Assembly (NCBI RefSeq): GCF_000429025.1
Contig: NZ_AUBB01000025.1
Coordinates: 62,001-126,000 of the forward strand
Direction: 5' to 3'
From: Actinospineispora spinosispora DSM 44797
GTDB taxonomy: Bacteria; Actinomycetota; Actinomycetes; Mycobacteriales; Pseudonocardiaceae
Length of the DNA stretch: 64,000 bases
Part shown: one piece after another, positions 33,306 to 42,922 of the stretch
Numbering within the stretch: the first letter of the stretch is position 1
Layout: every line of letters begins with the position of its first letter
Notes under the pieces: generated by a model
What the model was told of the DNA's origin: nothing
What the model saw: only the letters and a program-made list of their open reading frames with translations
Database searches by the model: none
Position numbers and translations under genes: made by a program

Positions 33306-34343
33306 CCCGGCCGCGATCCGGCGGGCCTCGCGCACGGCGGCGGTGTTGCGCTTGCCCTGGCGGGACCCGGCGAGCTTCGCCCTGATGTGGTCGCGGACGG
33401 TGATCGGCTCGTAGGCCAGCTCCGAGTCGAGCCCGAGGTGGCTGTCCAGGGTCTCGACGACCACCTCGGGGTTGCCGTCGTGGAAGAACGCGGCCGAGCG
33501 ACGCCGCTGGATCGCGCCGTCGACGATCGGTGGCTTGACCCGGTGCAGCGTCGAGGACCAGCGGTCGTTGGTGATCCGCGCGGTCAGGTCGCCCAGGTTG
33601 ACCAGCAGCGCGCCGTCGGCCGGGGACACGTCGTGCCAGCGGCCGTCGCGGTCCAGCACCTGCAGACCCGCGACCCGGTCGGCCCACAGGACGGTGACGA
33701 TGCCGAAGTCGGTGTGCTCGCCCATGCCGGTCAGGTCGCCGTCGAGGGTGACCGTGCCTTCCGGCAGCGCGTAGTTGTTCATCCGCAGCACGTCGATGGA
33801 ATGGTCGGTCAGGCGGGCGAAGTAGTCCGGGCCGACGTCGAGCGCGTCGGCGAAGATGCCGGTCAGGGTCCTCGCCACGCGCGCGGCGTGGTCGAAGTAG
33901 CGCCTGACCGACTCGGTGAAGCCGTCGACCTCGGGCCACAGGTTGAGCCCGTAGTCGGCTTCGGACAGGTCGAGGTGCGGGAACGACCGCGCCTCGACGC
34001 CGACGTTGTACGCCTCGAAGAAGTCGTTCATCTTCGAGGCCGCCTCGACCCCGGCGCTGAGGCTCAGCGACTCGCTCTTCGGCGGGCTGTAGCCGCGGTT
34101 GGCGTCCGGCACCCGGTAGGTCTTCTTGGTGTCCAGGGGCAGCTCGAAGAAGGAGTCCATCGCGGTGGCCAGGCCCTGGGTGACCGCATCGGGGACGCCG
34201 TGCCCGAGCACCTGGATGAAGCCGACCGTCGCGCAGGCGGAGTCGATCGCGTCCGCCACCTCGGCCCGCTCACCCGGCGACCCACCGGTCACGTACGGGG
34301 AGATGTCCACGGCGGGGACGGTGAATCCATCAGACGGGCGCAT
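33294..34343 (-). CDS. 2-oxoglutarate/Fe(II)-dependent oxygenase, IPNS-like
   Basis: The 349-residue protein has the DIOX_N region (VPAVDISPYV), then the iron site His-x-Asp in GEHTDFG with the distal His in TLHRV, and Arg-x-Ser (RRRSAAFF) for 2-oxoglutarate. Its ATG at 34343 follows GAGGAG and lies 14 bp inside the permease gene, so it is translationally linked to a nucleobase transporter. That suggests a purine or pyrimidine substrate such as xanthine or uracil; this is inference from context. Confidence 0.85.
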   Translation of the reverse strand: MRPSDGFTVPAVDISPYVTGGSPGERAEVADAIDSACATVGFIQVLGHGVPDAVTQGLATAMDSFFELPLDTKKTYRVPDANRGYSPPKSESLSLSAGVEAASKMNDFFEAYNVGVEARSFPHLDLSEADYGLNLWPEVDGFTESVRRYFDHAARVARTLTGIFADALDVGPDYFARLTDHSIDVLRMNNYALPEGTVTLDGDLTGMGEHTDFGIVTVLWADRVAGLQVLDRDGRWHDVSPADGALLVNLGDLTARITNDRWSSTLHRVKPPIVDGAIQRRRSAAFFHDGNPEVVVETLDSHLGLDSELAYEPITVRDHIRAKLAGSRQGKRNTAAVREARRIAAGSGL

Positions 34344-35682
34344 CGGCCGACGGCTCCTCTCGAGAGGTCCGGTGCGCTCGCGCCGCGACACCGAGCCGGG
34401 TGTGGTTGAACAACAGATTCAACGCGAACGCCACGATCGCGGCAAGGCTGAGACCGCTGCCCAGCAGGATCTGCGCGGGCGCCGGGAAGCGCTCGAACAT
34501 GCCGGGGACGAAGGCCGGGAGCAGCCCGATGCCGATCGAGGTGGCCGCGATCGTCGTGTTGATCCGGTCGCCGAGATCGACCCGGCGCAGCGTGTTGATG
34601 CCGACCAGCGCGACGGTGGCGAACAGAATCACCCCGACGCCGCCGATGACCGGGGCGGGCAGCGCCGCGACCAGCGCGCCGAGCTTCGGCACCAGACCCA
34701 GCACGATCAGGATCACGCCACTGGTCGCGGTGACGAACCGGCTGAACATCCGGGTGGTGGCCAGCGCACCGACGTTCTGGGTGAACACCGTGTCGATGAA
34801 CGCGTTGAACACACCGCCGAGGATGCCGGACAGCCCTTCGCCGACCAGGCCCCGCGCCAGGTCGGGGCCACGCAACGGCCTGCCGGTGATCTCGCTGACC
34901 GCCATCATGCTGGCGGTCGACTCGGTGAACACCACCATCATCACGATCACCATGGCGACGACCGCCGCGACCGGGAACGTCGGCGCCCCGAAGTGGAACG
35001 GCGCCGAGACACCGAACCAGCTCGCCTCGCCAACGCCGCTCAGATCGAGCAGGCCCATCGAGAGCGCGATCGCGGTGCCGACCAGCATCGCGACGAGCAC
35101 ACCCAGCTGCGTCCACAGCCCCTTGCCGAGGCACAGGAAGGCGATCGCCACCGCGATCACCACCGCGGCGAGCGCGATGCCGGACGGCGCGCCGAACGTG
35201 GGTGCCTCCGGGTCGGTGCCGACGATCAGCCCACCAGCGACCCCGATCAGCGACAGGCCGACGACGGTCAGCACGATGCCGGTGATCAGCGGCGGGAAGA
35301 AGCGGACCAGCTTGGCGAACGGGACCGCGAGTGCCAGTCCGATGGCACCGCCCGCGAGCATCGAGCCGTACACGGCGGGCAGCCCGTACTGCTTCCCGAT
35401 GACGATCATCGGCGACAGCGCGGCGAACGTGGCACCGCACACGACGGGCAGCCGCAGGCCGACGAGCTTCCCGATCCCGAGGCTCTGCACGATCGTGATG
35501 ACACCCGCGACCAGCAGGTCCGCATTGATCAGCAGGCCGATCGTCGCGCGGTCCAGGCCGAGCGCGGCGCCGAACACCAGCGGGACCGTGATGCACCCGG
35601 CGTACATGATCAGCACATGCTGGACGGCGAACGCGCACAGACGAACGACGGGTGGGCGCTCGTCGACGGGATGCAAGGTCAT
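34330..35682 (-). CDS. NCS2-family nucleobase:cation symporter (xanthine/uracil permease)
   Basis: The 450-residue protein has 12-14 hydrophobic segments and NCS2 signatures: FAVQHVLIMYAG, the Glu in VFTESTASMMAVSEITGRPL, and FNAFIDTVFTQNVG. ATG 35682 (MTLHPVDERPP) has GGAG upstream; the ORF extends from an earlier GTG without support. It imports a purine or uracil with a cation and heads an operon with the oxygenase gene. Confidence 0.93.
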   Translation of the reverse strand: MTLHPVDERPPVVRLCAFAVQHVLIMYAGCITVPLVFGAALGLDRATIGLLINADLLVAGVITIVQSLGIGKLVGLRLPVVCGATFAALSPMIVIGKQYGLPAVYGSMLAGGAIGLALAVPFAKLVRFFPPLITGIVLTVVGLSLIGVAGGLIVGTDPEAPTFGAPSGIALAAVVIAVAIAFLCLGKGLWTQLGVLVAMLVGTAIALSMGLLDLSGVGEASWFGVSAPFHFGAPTFPVAAVVAMVIVMMVVFTESTASMMAVSEITGRPLRGPDLARGLVGEGLSGILGGVFNAFIDTVFTQNVGALATTRMFSRFVTATSGVILIVLGLVPKLGALVAALPAPVIGGVGVILFATVALVGINTLRRVDLGDRINTTIAATSIGIGLLPAFVPGMFERFPAPAQILLGSGLSLAAIVAFALNLLFNHTRLGVAARAHRTSREEPSADAPV

Positions 35683-35896
35683 CGGCGGGTCTCCGTCCGA
35701 AGCGGGAACGTAAATCTTACACTCAATTAACTCCCACGGTTGTTTTCTCGACGGATCCACTAGGTAACAACGGCATTACCCGACACGCCGTGGAACCGGA
35801 CCGCCCGACCGACCCGAAGGTCCGCTCGCATTCGAACAGCCGGTCGACGGCGCGCCGGGGTCGAAACTGTCGGAGTGAGCGTCCACACTGATCGAC

Positions 35897-37471
35897 ATGG
35901 GGATTGTCAGTGCGCTCAACATGCTGCTGATCGGGCTTCTGTTAGGCCTGGCGGTCGGCGCCGGGCTGGCCTGGGTGCTGATCGGCGCCCGGAACCGGGT
36001 GGCCGAGGCAGAGGCCGCCCGAGCCCGCGCGGACGCGTCCGCAACCCTGCGCTCCGAGCTCGCCGGCCTGCACGTCGAGCGTGACTCGCTGCTGCAGCGG
36101 GTCAACGAGATGTCCGAGAAGACTGCGAACGCGGAGGAGCGCGCCCGACGCGCGGAGACCGAGGCGGTCGGGGCCAACGCCGCTCTCGACGCCGAGCGCA
36201 CCGCGTCGATGGAGCGCGAACGCATGCTCACCAGCCGTGACTCCCAGCTCAAGGAGACGTTCCAGGCGCTGTCCGCTGACGCGCTGGCCCGCAACAACGA
36301 GAACTTCGTCGCGCTCGCCGAAGGCCGCCTCAAGGAGGTCACCGCTGCGCTCACCGCGAAGGCCGAGGGCGACGCGACGGCGCACACCCAGGCGATCAAC
36401 GCGCTGCTCGACCCGATGGCGGTCGCGCTGCGCAGGGTCGAGGGCCAGCTGCGCACCGTCGAGATGGAGCGCCAGTCCGCATACGCCGGCCTGAACGAGC
36501 AGGTCAAGGCCATGAGCCGCAGTTCGGACCAGCTGCACGAAGAGACGAAGCAGCTGGTCAACGCGTTGCGTGCGCCGCAGGTCCGGGGTCGGTGGGGCGA
36601 GCTGCAGCTGGAGCGCATCGTGCAGCTCGCCGGCATGGTCGAGCACTGCGACTTCGACCAACAGGTGGTCAGCTCCGGCGAGGACGGCGGTGTCCGCCCC
36701 GACATGGTCGTGCGACTCGCCGGTGAGAAGCAGATCGTGGTCGACGCGAAGGTCCCGTTCGCGGCCTACCTGGAGGCCGTCGAGTCGAGCGACCCCGACG
36801 TGCACGCCGACCGCCTCGCCGCGCACGCCCGCCAGCTGCGTGCGCACGTCGACTCGCTGTCCTCGAAGTCCTACTGGATGGCCTTCGAGCCGAGTCCCGA
36901 GTTCGTCGTGCTGTTCGTCCCCGGCGACCCGTTCCTCGAGGCCGCGCTGCGCGCCGACCCGTCGCTGATGGAGCACGCGTTCGCCCGCAACGTCATCGTC
37001 GCCACGCCGAGCACCCTGATCGCGCTGCTGCGCACCGTCGCCTACACGTGGCGCCAGGAGGCGCTCGCCGCGAACGCCGCCCAGGTCCACCAGCTGGGCC
37101 GCGAGCTGCACTCCCGGCTCGCCACGATGGGCACACACGTCGCCAAGCTGGGCCGCACGCTGGACAGCGCGGTCGACAGCTACAACAAGACGGTCAGCTC
37201 GCTGGAGTCCCGCGTGCTGGTCACCGCGCGCAAGCTCACCGAGCTGAAGGTCAGCGACGAGGAGCTGCCCGCACCCGGCCAGGTCGAGCGGTCCCCGCGC
37301 CAGCTACAGGCGCCCGAGCTCGTCGCCTCCGCCGCCGAGGCCCTCATCGCGCTGCACCAGTCCGACCGGGCCGACCGCCCCTACGACGTGAGCGGCGAAC
37401 GCGCCGGTGACCGAACCGGTGGCAGAGCCGACGACACGGGCCAGGACGGACGGTCTACCGTGACCAGGTGA
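35897..37471 (+). CDS. rmuC: RmuC-domain DNA recombination protein
   Basis: The 524-residue protein has an N-terminal membrane helix (LLIGLLLGLAVGAGLAWVLI), a long coiled coil (about 35-180) and the RmuC nuclease-like domain with RGRWGELQLERIVQLAGM, RPDMVVRL and VVDAKVPFAAYL. RmuC limits inversion at short inverted repeats in E. coli, notable in a region so rich in palindromes. It overlaps the next gene by GTGA. Confidence 0.93.
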   Translation: MGIVSALNMLLIGLLLGLAVGAGLAWVLIGARNRVAEAEAARARADASATLRSELAGLHVERDSLLQRVNEMSEKTANAEERARRAETEAVGANAALDAERTASMERERMLTSRDSQLKETFQALSADALARNNENFVALAEGRLKEVTAALTAKAEGDATAHTQAINALLDPMAVALRRVEGQLRTVEMERQSAYAGLNEQVKAMSRSSDQLHEETKQLVNALRAPQVRGRWGELQLERIVQLAGMVEHCDFDQQVVSSGEDGGVRPDMVVRLAGEKQIVVDAKVPFAAYLEAVESSDPDVHADRLAAHARQLRAHVDSLSSKSYWMAFEPSPEFVVLFVPGDPFLEAALRADPSLMEHAFARNVIVATPSTLIALLRTVAYTWRQEALAANAAQVHQLGRELHSRLATMGTHVAKLGRTLDSAVDSYNKTVSSLESRVLVTARKLTELKVSDEELPAPGQVERSPRQLQAPELVASAAEALIALHQSDRADRPYDVSGERAGDRTGGRADDTGQDGRSTVTR

Positions 37472-38085
37472 CCACCCGCTCCCCCGCACGCCCGGTGCCC
37501 GCCGGATGGCCGGTACTCGAGCGGTCCATCCTCAGCAGCGTCCTCGGGCTGCCCGGCTACGCCGCCATCGCCATCGCGTTCGGCTTCACCGGCCTTGGCG
37601 TCTTCATCGACCTGAACCGCATCGACGGCCTCGGGATGGTCTTCAAGGGCTGCTACTTCGCCGGGTGCGTGCTCGCCGCGTGCTGGGTGAAGCGCCGCGC
37701 CCTGTTCGGCCCGCTCGTCCAGCCCCCGCTGCTGCTGGCCGTCGCGGTCCCCGGCGTGGTGCTGCTGACCAGCGGCGGCCCCGGCGACGGCGGTGGGCTG
37801 GCCAACAACCTGCTCAACATCGGCGCCCCGCTGCTCAACGGTTTCCCCACGATGGCGACCGCCACGACGTTCACCCTGGCCATCGGCATCGGCCGCTACC
37901 TGATGCAGCGCCCCGACCCGGTGGCACCCCCGCCCCGCGTCCGCCGCTCACCCCCGCCCTCGGACGCCGACCCACGCGACCCCGCGAGCCGCCGCGCAGC
38001 CAACCGTTCCACCCAGGGCTCCCCCGGCGGCCACTCCCGCGCGGCATCCGCACCTGAGCGCTCCTCAGGCCGCCGCCGCGCCTGA
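37468..38085 (+). CDS. DUF6542-type membrane protein
   Basis: The 205-residue protein has three or four hydrophobic helices (LGLPGYAAIAIAFGFTGLGV, GCYFAGCVLAACW, PPLLLAVAVPGVVLL) and a long disordered Pro/Arg/Ser tail. This matches the actinobacterial DUF6542 family. It is coupled to rmuC through a GTGA overlap. Function unknown. Confidence 0.75.
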   Translation: MTTRSPARPVPAGWPVLERSILSSVLGLPGYAAIAIAFGFTGLGVFIDLNRIDGLGMVFKGCYFAGCVLAACWVKRRALFGPLVQPPLLLAVAVPGVVLLTSGGPGDGGGLANNLLNIGAPLLNGFPTMATATTFTLAIGIGRYLMQRPDPVAPPPRVRRSPPPSDADPRDPASRRAANRSTQGSPGGHSRAASAPERSSGRRRA

Positions 38086-38128
38086 CCGCTGGGCTCCGTC
38101 TCCTCGCCGGCTTTGCGGGTCTTCGGGG

Positions 38129-38332
38129 TGTCCCCGCTGGCCATCCAGTGTCTTGGCGTGGGAGGGCGGTATCAACCCCCGGCTGACGCCGGCCTCGCGC
38201 GGGTTCCTGGTTGCACGTAGTTCGGGGGCGAGGTTTCAGGGTTGACACCGCCCACCCACGCCAAGTGCAGGCCAGGATCGCGGGGGAAAGGGGAGCTCTG
38301 CGGCGCTCTTCTGGCCACGGCTGCGCCGCGTC
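38129..38332. repeat. About 204-bp structured repeat, copy B (partner at 4016-4217)
   Basis: This is the reverse complement of copy A with about 80 percent or better identity in the core. The outer stem runs CTTGGCGTGG (38152) to CCACGCCAAG (38265). Unlike copy A it lies between convergent genes, so it is tied neither to promoters nor to gene ends. A mobile repeat or a small structured RNA are both possible. Confidence 0.8.
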
Positions 38333-38373
38333 CCGCCGTGTGCACCGGTGTCCAGGAGGGGCCGCGGGGGACC

Positions 38374-38449
38374 GTTTTCATGATCACCACCGTCTGGTGG
38401 CTGTTTTAGAGCCGAAAAACAGCCACCAGACGGTGGTGATCATGAAAAC
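38374..38449. terminator. Perfect 34-bp inverted repeat between DUF6542 gene and ispH
   Basis: Arms 38374-38407 and 38416-38449 (GTTTTCATGATCACCACCGT...) are perfectly complementary with an 8-nt loop. The convergent genes end at 38085 and 38460. Both strands carry a T-run on the outer side, so it should terminate in both directions. Confidence 0.9.
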
Positions 38450-38459
38450 CCAACCGGAG

Positions 38460-39434
38460 CTACCGCGCGACTCGCCTCGGGCGCAGCTCGCGGGGCAGGG
38501 AGAAGGTCAGGGTCTCCTCGGCGGTGCTGATCTCCTCGACGTCCTCCCAGCCGCGCTCGGCCAGGAAGTCGACCACGCCGCGCACCAGCAGCTCGGGGAC
38601 CGAGGCGCCGCTCGTGATGCCCACCGTGCGCACGCCGTCCAGCCAGGCCTCGTCGATCTCCCTGGCGAAGTCGATCAGGTAGCTCGCGCCGGCACCGGCG
38701 TCGAGGGCCACCTCGACCAGTCGCTTCGAGTTGGACGAGTTGCGCGAACCGACGACCAGCACCAGATCGCACTCCGGCGCCATCGCCTTCACCGCGACCT
38801 GGCGGTTCTGCGTGGCGTAGCAGATGTCGTCGCTGGGCGGATCCTGCAGCTTCGGGAACCGTTCGCGCAGCCGGCGCACGGTCTCCATGGTCTCGTCGAC
38901 GCTCAGCGTGGTCTGGGACAGCCAGATGACCTTCTCCGGGTCGCGCACCTGGACCGACGCGATGTCGTCGGCGCCGTCGATGAGCTGCACGTGGTCCGGC
39001 GCCTCACCGGCGGTGCCCTCGACCTCCTCGTGGCCGTTGTGACCGACCAGCAGGATGTCGTAGTCCTCCTTGGCGAACCGCTTCGCCTCGTGGTGGACCT
39101 TCGTGACGAGCGGGCAGGTCGCGTCGATCGTGCGCAGGTTCCGCTCGGCGGCCTTCTCGTGGACCGTCGGGGCCACGCCGTGCGCGGAGAACACCACGAT
39201 CGCGCCCTCGGGCACCTCGTCGGCCTCGTCGACGAACACGGCGCCGCGCTCGGCGAGGGTCTCCACGACGTGGCGGTTGTGCACGATCTCCTTGCGCACG
39301 TACACCGGCGCACCGTGGGCGTCCAGGGCCTTCTCGACCGCAAGGACAGCGCGATCGACCCCCGCGCAGTAGCCACGCGGCGCGGCCAGCAGGACGCGTT
39401 TGGCTCCGGAGGACGGCACGATCGAGGCAGTCAT
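38460..39434 (-). CDS. ispH: 4-hydroxy-3-methylbut-2-enyl diphosphate reductase
   Basis: The 324-residue protein has the three Fe-S cysteines in [16 protein letters not shown] and ICYATQNRQ, plus SSNSKRL. It makes IPP and DMAPP in the last MEP-pathway step. ATG 39434 is chosen; 26 upstream codons lack a ribosome site. It is divergent from the lipid-droplet protein gene, as in mycobacteria. Confidence 0.97.
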   Translation of the reverse strand: MTASIVPSSGAKRVLLAAPRGYCAGVDRAVLAVEKALDAHGAPVYVRKEIVHNRHVVETLAERGAVFVDEADEVPEGAIVVFSAHGVAPTVHEKAAERNLRTIDATCPLVTKVHHEAKRFAKEDYDILLVGHNGHEEVEGTAGEAPDHVQLIDGADDIASVQVRDPEKVIWLSQTTLSVDETMETVRRLRERFPKLQDPPSDDICYATQNRQVAVKAMAPECDLVLVVGSRNSSNSKRLVEVALDAGAGASYLIDFAREIDEAWLDGVRTVGITSGASVPELLVRGVVDFLAERGWEDVEEISTAEETLTFSLPRELRPRRVAR

Positions 39435-39540
39435 GACACCAGGGTAAGCGGGACGGGGTGCGGCTCGCCGCTCGCGGTGACCAGTCCAACCCGCAAATAT
39501 AGGGTGTCCCATTCCACATCAAAGCTACTCTCAGGTAAGA

Positions 39541-40152
39541 ATGGCAGGTATGAAACCGCTGCCCATGCCGATCCGCCTCGCCGCCGGCCTGGTTGCCACC
39601 GCGCTGGAAGAGGCGCAGGAGCTGCCGCGCAAGCTCACCGAGCTGCCAGTGACAGCGGTCAGTCAGGCGCTGCAGGTGTCCATGCGGCTGCAGCAGCGGG
39701 TCACCGACCTGGCGATCAAGGGCGACCGCGCGCTCGGCTCGTTGCGGCCGGTTCCGGAGACGCCGACCTGGGCGCGGTTCGACGAGGACGAGGATCTCCC
39801 GGCGCGGCCGACCAACGGTTACGCGGGCGCCCGTCCCGCCGAGCCGCTCTACGTGCCGACGCCGCCGAAGGTCACGCCGGTACGGATCCTGCCCGACCCC
39901 GAGCCGGAACCCGATGAGGTCCGGACCGAGGTCCCTGCCCAGCGCCGGCCCGAGGCCGCCGAGCCCACCGCGACCGGCCCGGAAGGCCTGGAGGAGTACG
40001 AGGAGTGGAGCCTGCCGCAGCTGCGCGCCCGGTTCCGCAACCTGAGCCTCGACCAGCTGCAGGCGCTGCTGGTCTGGGAGACCTCCCACCAGGACCGTCC
40101 GCCGTTCGTGACGATGCTCAGCAACCGGATCGCCAGCGTCACCGACAAGTGA
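39541..40152 (+). CDS. Lipid droplet-associated protein
   Basis: The 203-residue protein has an amphipathic N-terminus ([20 protein letters not shown]), a Pro/Glu-rich linker and a C-terminal helical block ([20 protein letters not shown]). The same gene lies between ispH and xseA in mycobacteria (Rv1109c-type). It overlaps xseA by GTGA. ATG 39541 or 39550 could be the start. Confidence 0.8.
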   Translation: MAGMKPLPMPIRLAAGLVATALEEAQELPRKLTELPVTAVSQALQVSMRLQQRVTDLAIKGDRALGSLRPVPETPTWARFDEDEDLPARPTNGYAGARPAEPLYVPTPPKVTPVRILPDPEPEPDEVRTEVPAQRRPEAAEPTATGPEGLEEYEEWSLPQLRARFRNLSLDQLQALLVWETSHQDRPPFVTMLSNRIASVTDK

Positions 40153-41423
40153 CCACGGACAACCTCCCGGCACGGACCCCGAACCCGCCCGCGACCTCGG
40201 CCGAGCAGCCGTGGCCGGTGCGCACCGTCGCCCGCAAGGTCGCGGGATGGATCGACAAGCTCGGTGCCGTCTGGGTCGAGGGTCAGCTCACCCAGGTCAA
40301 CGCGCGGCCCGGCACCGGAACGGCGTTCCTGGTGCTGCGCGACCCGGCCGCCGACGTCTCGCTGACGCTCACCTGTCCGATCGGGCTGGTGCGCGGCGCC
40401 GAGGTCCCGATCGTCGAGGGCAGCCGGGTCATCGTGCACGGCAAACCGACGTTCTTCCTCGGCCGGGGAACGTTCAGCCTGCGCGTCGACGAGATCCGCT
40501 CGGTCGGCATCGGTGAGCTGCTGGCCCGGATCGAGCGGCTGCGCAAACTGCTCGCGGCGGAAGGTCTGTTCGACCGTGAGCGCAAGCGCCGGCTGCCGTT
40601 CCTGCCTCGCCAGATCGGCCTGATCACGGGCCGGGCGAGTGCCGCGGAACACGATGTGGTGAGCAACGCACAGAATCGCTGGCCGGCCGTTCGCTTCCGG
40701 ATCTGCCACACCGCGACCCAGGGTGCGCTCGCCGTCGCGCAGCTGATCGAGACCCTCGAGATGCTCGACCGGGACCCCGAGACCGACGTCATCGTGATCG
40801 CCAGGGGCGGGGGCAGCGTCGAGGATCTGCTGCCGTTCTCCGACGAGGCACTGTGCCGCGCGGTCGCGACGGCCCGCACCCCGGTGGTGTCCGCGATCGG
40901 CCACGAACCGGACACCCCGCTGCTCGATCATGTGGCTGACCTGCGATGTTCCACCCCGACGGCCGCCGGCCGGACGATCGTGCCGGACCTTGCCGAGGAG
41001 TCGGCGCGCATCGCGGGGCTGCGGGACCGGGCCAGGCGCGCGCTCGGCGGCTGGGTCGACCGGGAGCGGCGGCTGCTCGACTCGCTGCGCGGCCGACCGG
41101 TCCTCGCGCATCCGCATCGAGAGCTGGACCGGCGTGCACAGGACGTTCTCGGGTTGCGTCAGTCGGCGCGCAACTCGATACAGCGAACGCTCGTCGAACG
41201 CACCAGCGACCTCTCCCACCTGCAATCACGCTTGACGAGCCTCGGACCGGCAGCCACTCTGGCGCGTGGATATGCCGTGGTGCAGCAGGTGACGAACGGC
41301 GCCGAGCCCGGTGCCGGCTCGCCGGTGCTGCGTTCGGTGGCGGACGCCACGCCGGGCACCCGGTTGCGTATCCGGCTCGCCGACGGGGCGATCCCCGCGG
41401 TGGTCGACGACCCCGAACCGTGA
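40149..41423 (+). CDS. xseA: Exodeoxyribonuclease VII large subunit
   Basis: The 424-residue protein has an N-terminal OB fold ([15 protein letters not shown]), the catalytic core with RPxxG-like [12 protein letters not shown] and [32 protein letters not shown], and a coiled-coil C-terminus. With XseB it degrades single-stranded DNA. GTG 40149 overlaps the upstream stop; the reading frame is open earlier but inside the neighbour gene. Confidence 0.96.
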   Translation: MTTDNLPARTPNPPATSAEQPWPVRTVARKVAGWIDKLGAVWVEGQLTQVNARPGTGTAFLVLRDPAADVSLTLTCPIGLVRGAEVPIVEGSRVIVHGKPTFFLGRGTFSLRVDEIRSVGIGELLARIERLRKLLAAEGLFDRERKRRLPFLPRQIGLITGRASAAEHDVVSNAQNRWPAVRFRICHTATQGALAVAQLIETLEMLDRDPETDVIVIARGGGSVEDLLPFSDEALCRAVATARTPVVSAIGHEPDTPLLDHVADLRCSTPTAAGRTIVPDLAEESARIAGLRDRARRALGGWVDRERRLLDSLRGRPVLAHPHRELDRRAQDVLGLRQSARNSIQRTLVERTSDLSHLQSRLTSLGPAATLARGYAVVQQVTNGAEPGAGSPVLRSVADATPGTRLRIRLADGAIPAVVDDPEP

Positions 41424-41438
41424 TACCTGGAGGGCGAC

Positions 41439-41843
41439 ATGTCTGCTGTGTTCAGCAGCGTCGCCCCCTACCCACCGGCGGGCGCGGCCGCGTTCCTGCC
41501 GATGACGTTGTCCGCGATCATCGGTACGCCCGGCCTCGGCGGGCTCGCCGACGACGCCTGGGCCGCCGAGTATGCCGCCGAGGCGACCTGGCAGGCGTTG
41601 CTCGGCGGGTGTACATGCGTCCGCAGGCGCAACTTCCCGGAGAGTCTGCGACGGCTCTCCGCTTCGGTCGCCGCCTACGCCGGTGACGGCGCGGGCCGTC
41701 GGCAGCGCGACCGGATCGCGTCCTTCGAGCTCTGGGCGGTCGAGGCGCTCGCCGAGGGTGACGGCGCCGAGTTCGCCGAGGCCTGCGCGGGCTACGACGC
41801 CGCGCTCGCCCGGGCTCTGGTCACCGCCCCGCACCTGTCCTGA
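41439..41843 (+). CDS. Hypothetical helical protein between xseA and xseB
   Basis: The 134-residue Ala-rich protein (MTLSAIIGTPGLGGLADDAW ... ALLGGCTCVRRRNFPESLRR) starts at ATG 41439 after GGAGGG. It is helical with no membrane segment. Its place inside the exonuclease VII cluster suggests co-expression. No known family is recognised. Confidence 0.65.
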   Translation: MSAVFSSVAPYPPAGAAAFLPMTLSAIIGTPGLGGLADDAWAAEYAAEATWQALLGGCTCVRRRNFPESLRRLSASVAAYAGDGAGRRQRDRIASFELWAVEALAEGDGAEFAEACAGYDAALARALVTAPHLS

Positions 41844-41868
41844 GCCGACCGTCCGGCACGATGGTGGG

Positions 41869-42126
41869 GTGAGCACCTCCGAGAGCCCGGCCGACAAGAC
41901 CGACCAGATCGAGCAGCTGGGCTACGAACGTGCCCGCGACGAGCTGGCCGAGGTCGTGCGCGCCCTCGAGGTGGGCGGGTTGAGCCTGGACGACGCGCTC
42001 GCGCTGTGGGAGCGCGGTGAGCGCCTCGCCCGTCGTTGTGAGCAGCAGCTGGCCGGCGCGAAGGAGCGGGTGGACGCGGTGCTGCGCGCGGACGAGACCC
42101 CCGCCGAGGGCCGGGAGACCCCGTGA
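41869..42126 (+). CDS. xseB: Exodeoxyribonuclease VII small subunit
   Basis: The 85-residue protein has the XseB pattern GYERARDELAEVVRALEVGG, LSLDDALALWERGERLARRC and EQQLAGAKERVD. GTG 41869 follows GGTGGG weakly. Its TGA stop (42124-42126) lies in the left arm of the palindrome at 42120-42165. Confidence 0.95.
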   Translation: MSTSESPADKTDQIEQLGYERARDELAEVVRALEVGGLSLDDALALWERGERLARRCEQQLAGAKERVDAVLRADETPAEGRETP

Positions 42127-42165
42127 GTGCCTCGGCTGCCTATAGGCGGCCGAGGCACTCACGGG
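42120..42165. repeat. 46-bp palindrome carrying both stop codons of convergent xseB and the DUF4245 gene
   Basis: Arms CCCGTGAGTGCCTCGGC (42120-42136) and its complement (42149-42165) surround TGCCTATAGGCG. The left arm contains the xseB TGA and the right arm, read on the minus strand, contains the DUF4245 TGA. Length and layout match the palindrome at 1230-1275. Confidence 0.9.
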
Positions 42166-42782
42166 TTGCGCGGTAGTGGCTGAGCCGACTCGACGGCCCT
42201 CGCCAGCACGGTGAACTCCGAAGCCACCCCGTCGCCGGTGATCAGCCAGATGACCCCGTCGGCCTGTCTGGTCCAGGCCTGCTCGCTGTTCGCGCCGGTG
42301 TAGCTGACCCATTGTTGGCCCGCCACGTCGACCGGGCCCTGCGCGATCGGCTGCCCGCCGCCCGTCTCGTCGGCGACGAGCGCGCCCTCCTCGGCGGTCG
42401 TCTGCGTCAGCCGCAGGTAGCGCCCGCCGTCGGTGATCCAGCTGACCCGCACGGCGCTGGCGTTGCCGGGCGCGAGCCGCTGGTTCACGGTGCTCGCGCG
42501 CCAGCCGGCGGGCAGCACCGGCTCCCGGATCGGGAAGCTCAGCCGGTGCGCGGCCTCGGTGTAGGTCGCGTGCGCGTCGGCCTTCGGCATCTGCGCCGGG
42601 TCGACCGTCGGGCCGCCGGGACTGAACGAACAGCCCCGGCTGAGCAGCGCGACGAACGCGACGATCGGCAGCAGTACCGCCATCGAGATGATCATGTCGC
42701 GGTAGCCGGAGCCGAGTCCGCTCCTCGAGCGTGGAGGCTTCGGTTCCGGCGGGCTCTCGGGCTGGGCGTTCACACCGCTCAT
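42159..42782 (-). CDS. DUF4245 membrane-anchored protein
   Basis: The 207-residue protein has one membrane segment (DMIISMAVLLPIVAFVALL, about residues 29-47) and an extracytoplasmic DUF4245 domain (PIREPVLPAGWRASTVNQRL, ITDGGRYLRLTQT, VDVAGQQWVSYT). The family is limited to actinobacteria and has no known function. It is divergent from glpX, as in mycobacteria. Confidence 0.88.
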   Translation of the reverse strand: MSGVNAQPESPPEPKPPRSRSGLGSGYRDMIISMAVLLPIVAFVALLSRGCSFSPGGPTVDPAQMPKADAHATYTEAAHRLSFPIREPVLPAGWRASTVNQRLAPGNASAVRVSWITDGGRYLRLTQTTAEEGALVADETGGGQPIAQGPVDVAGQQWVSYTGANSEQAWTRQADGVIWLITGDGVASEFTVLARAVESAQPLPRNP

Positions 42783-42922
42783 TGTTGCTCTCCCGGCCCT
42801 CGGGACCGGTGCCCGGGGCCTGAGAATCTCAGGTCCCGCACTACCCGACTGTGAGCACCGATACCCGAATCAGGACCTCGCGACAACACGATTGTCGGAG
42901 GGATCTGCCAGGATCGGTGGTC

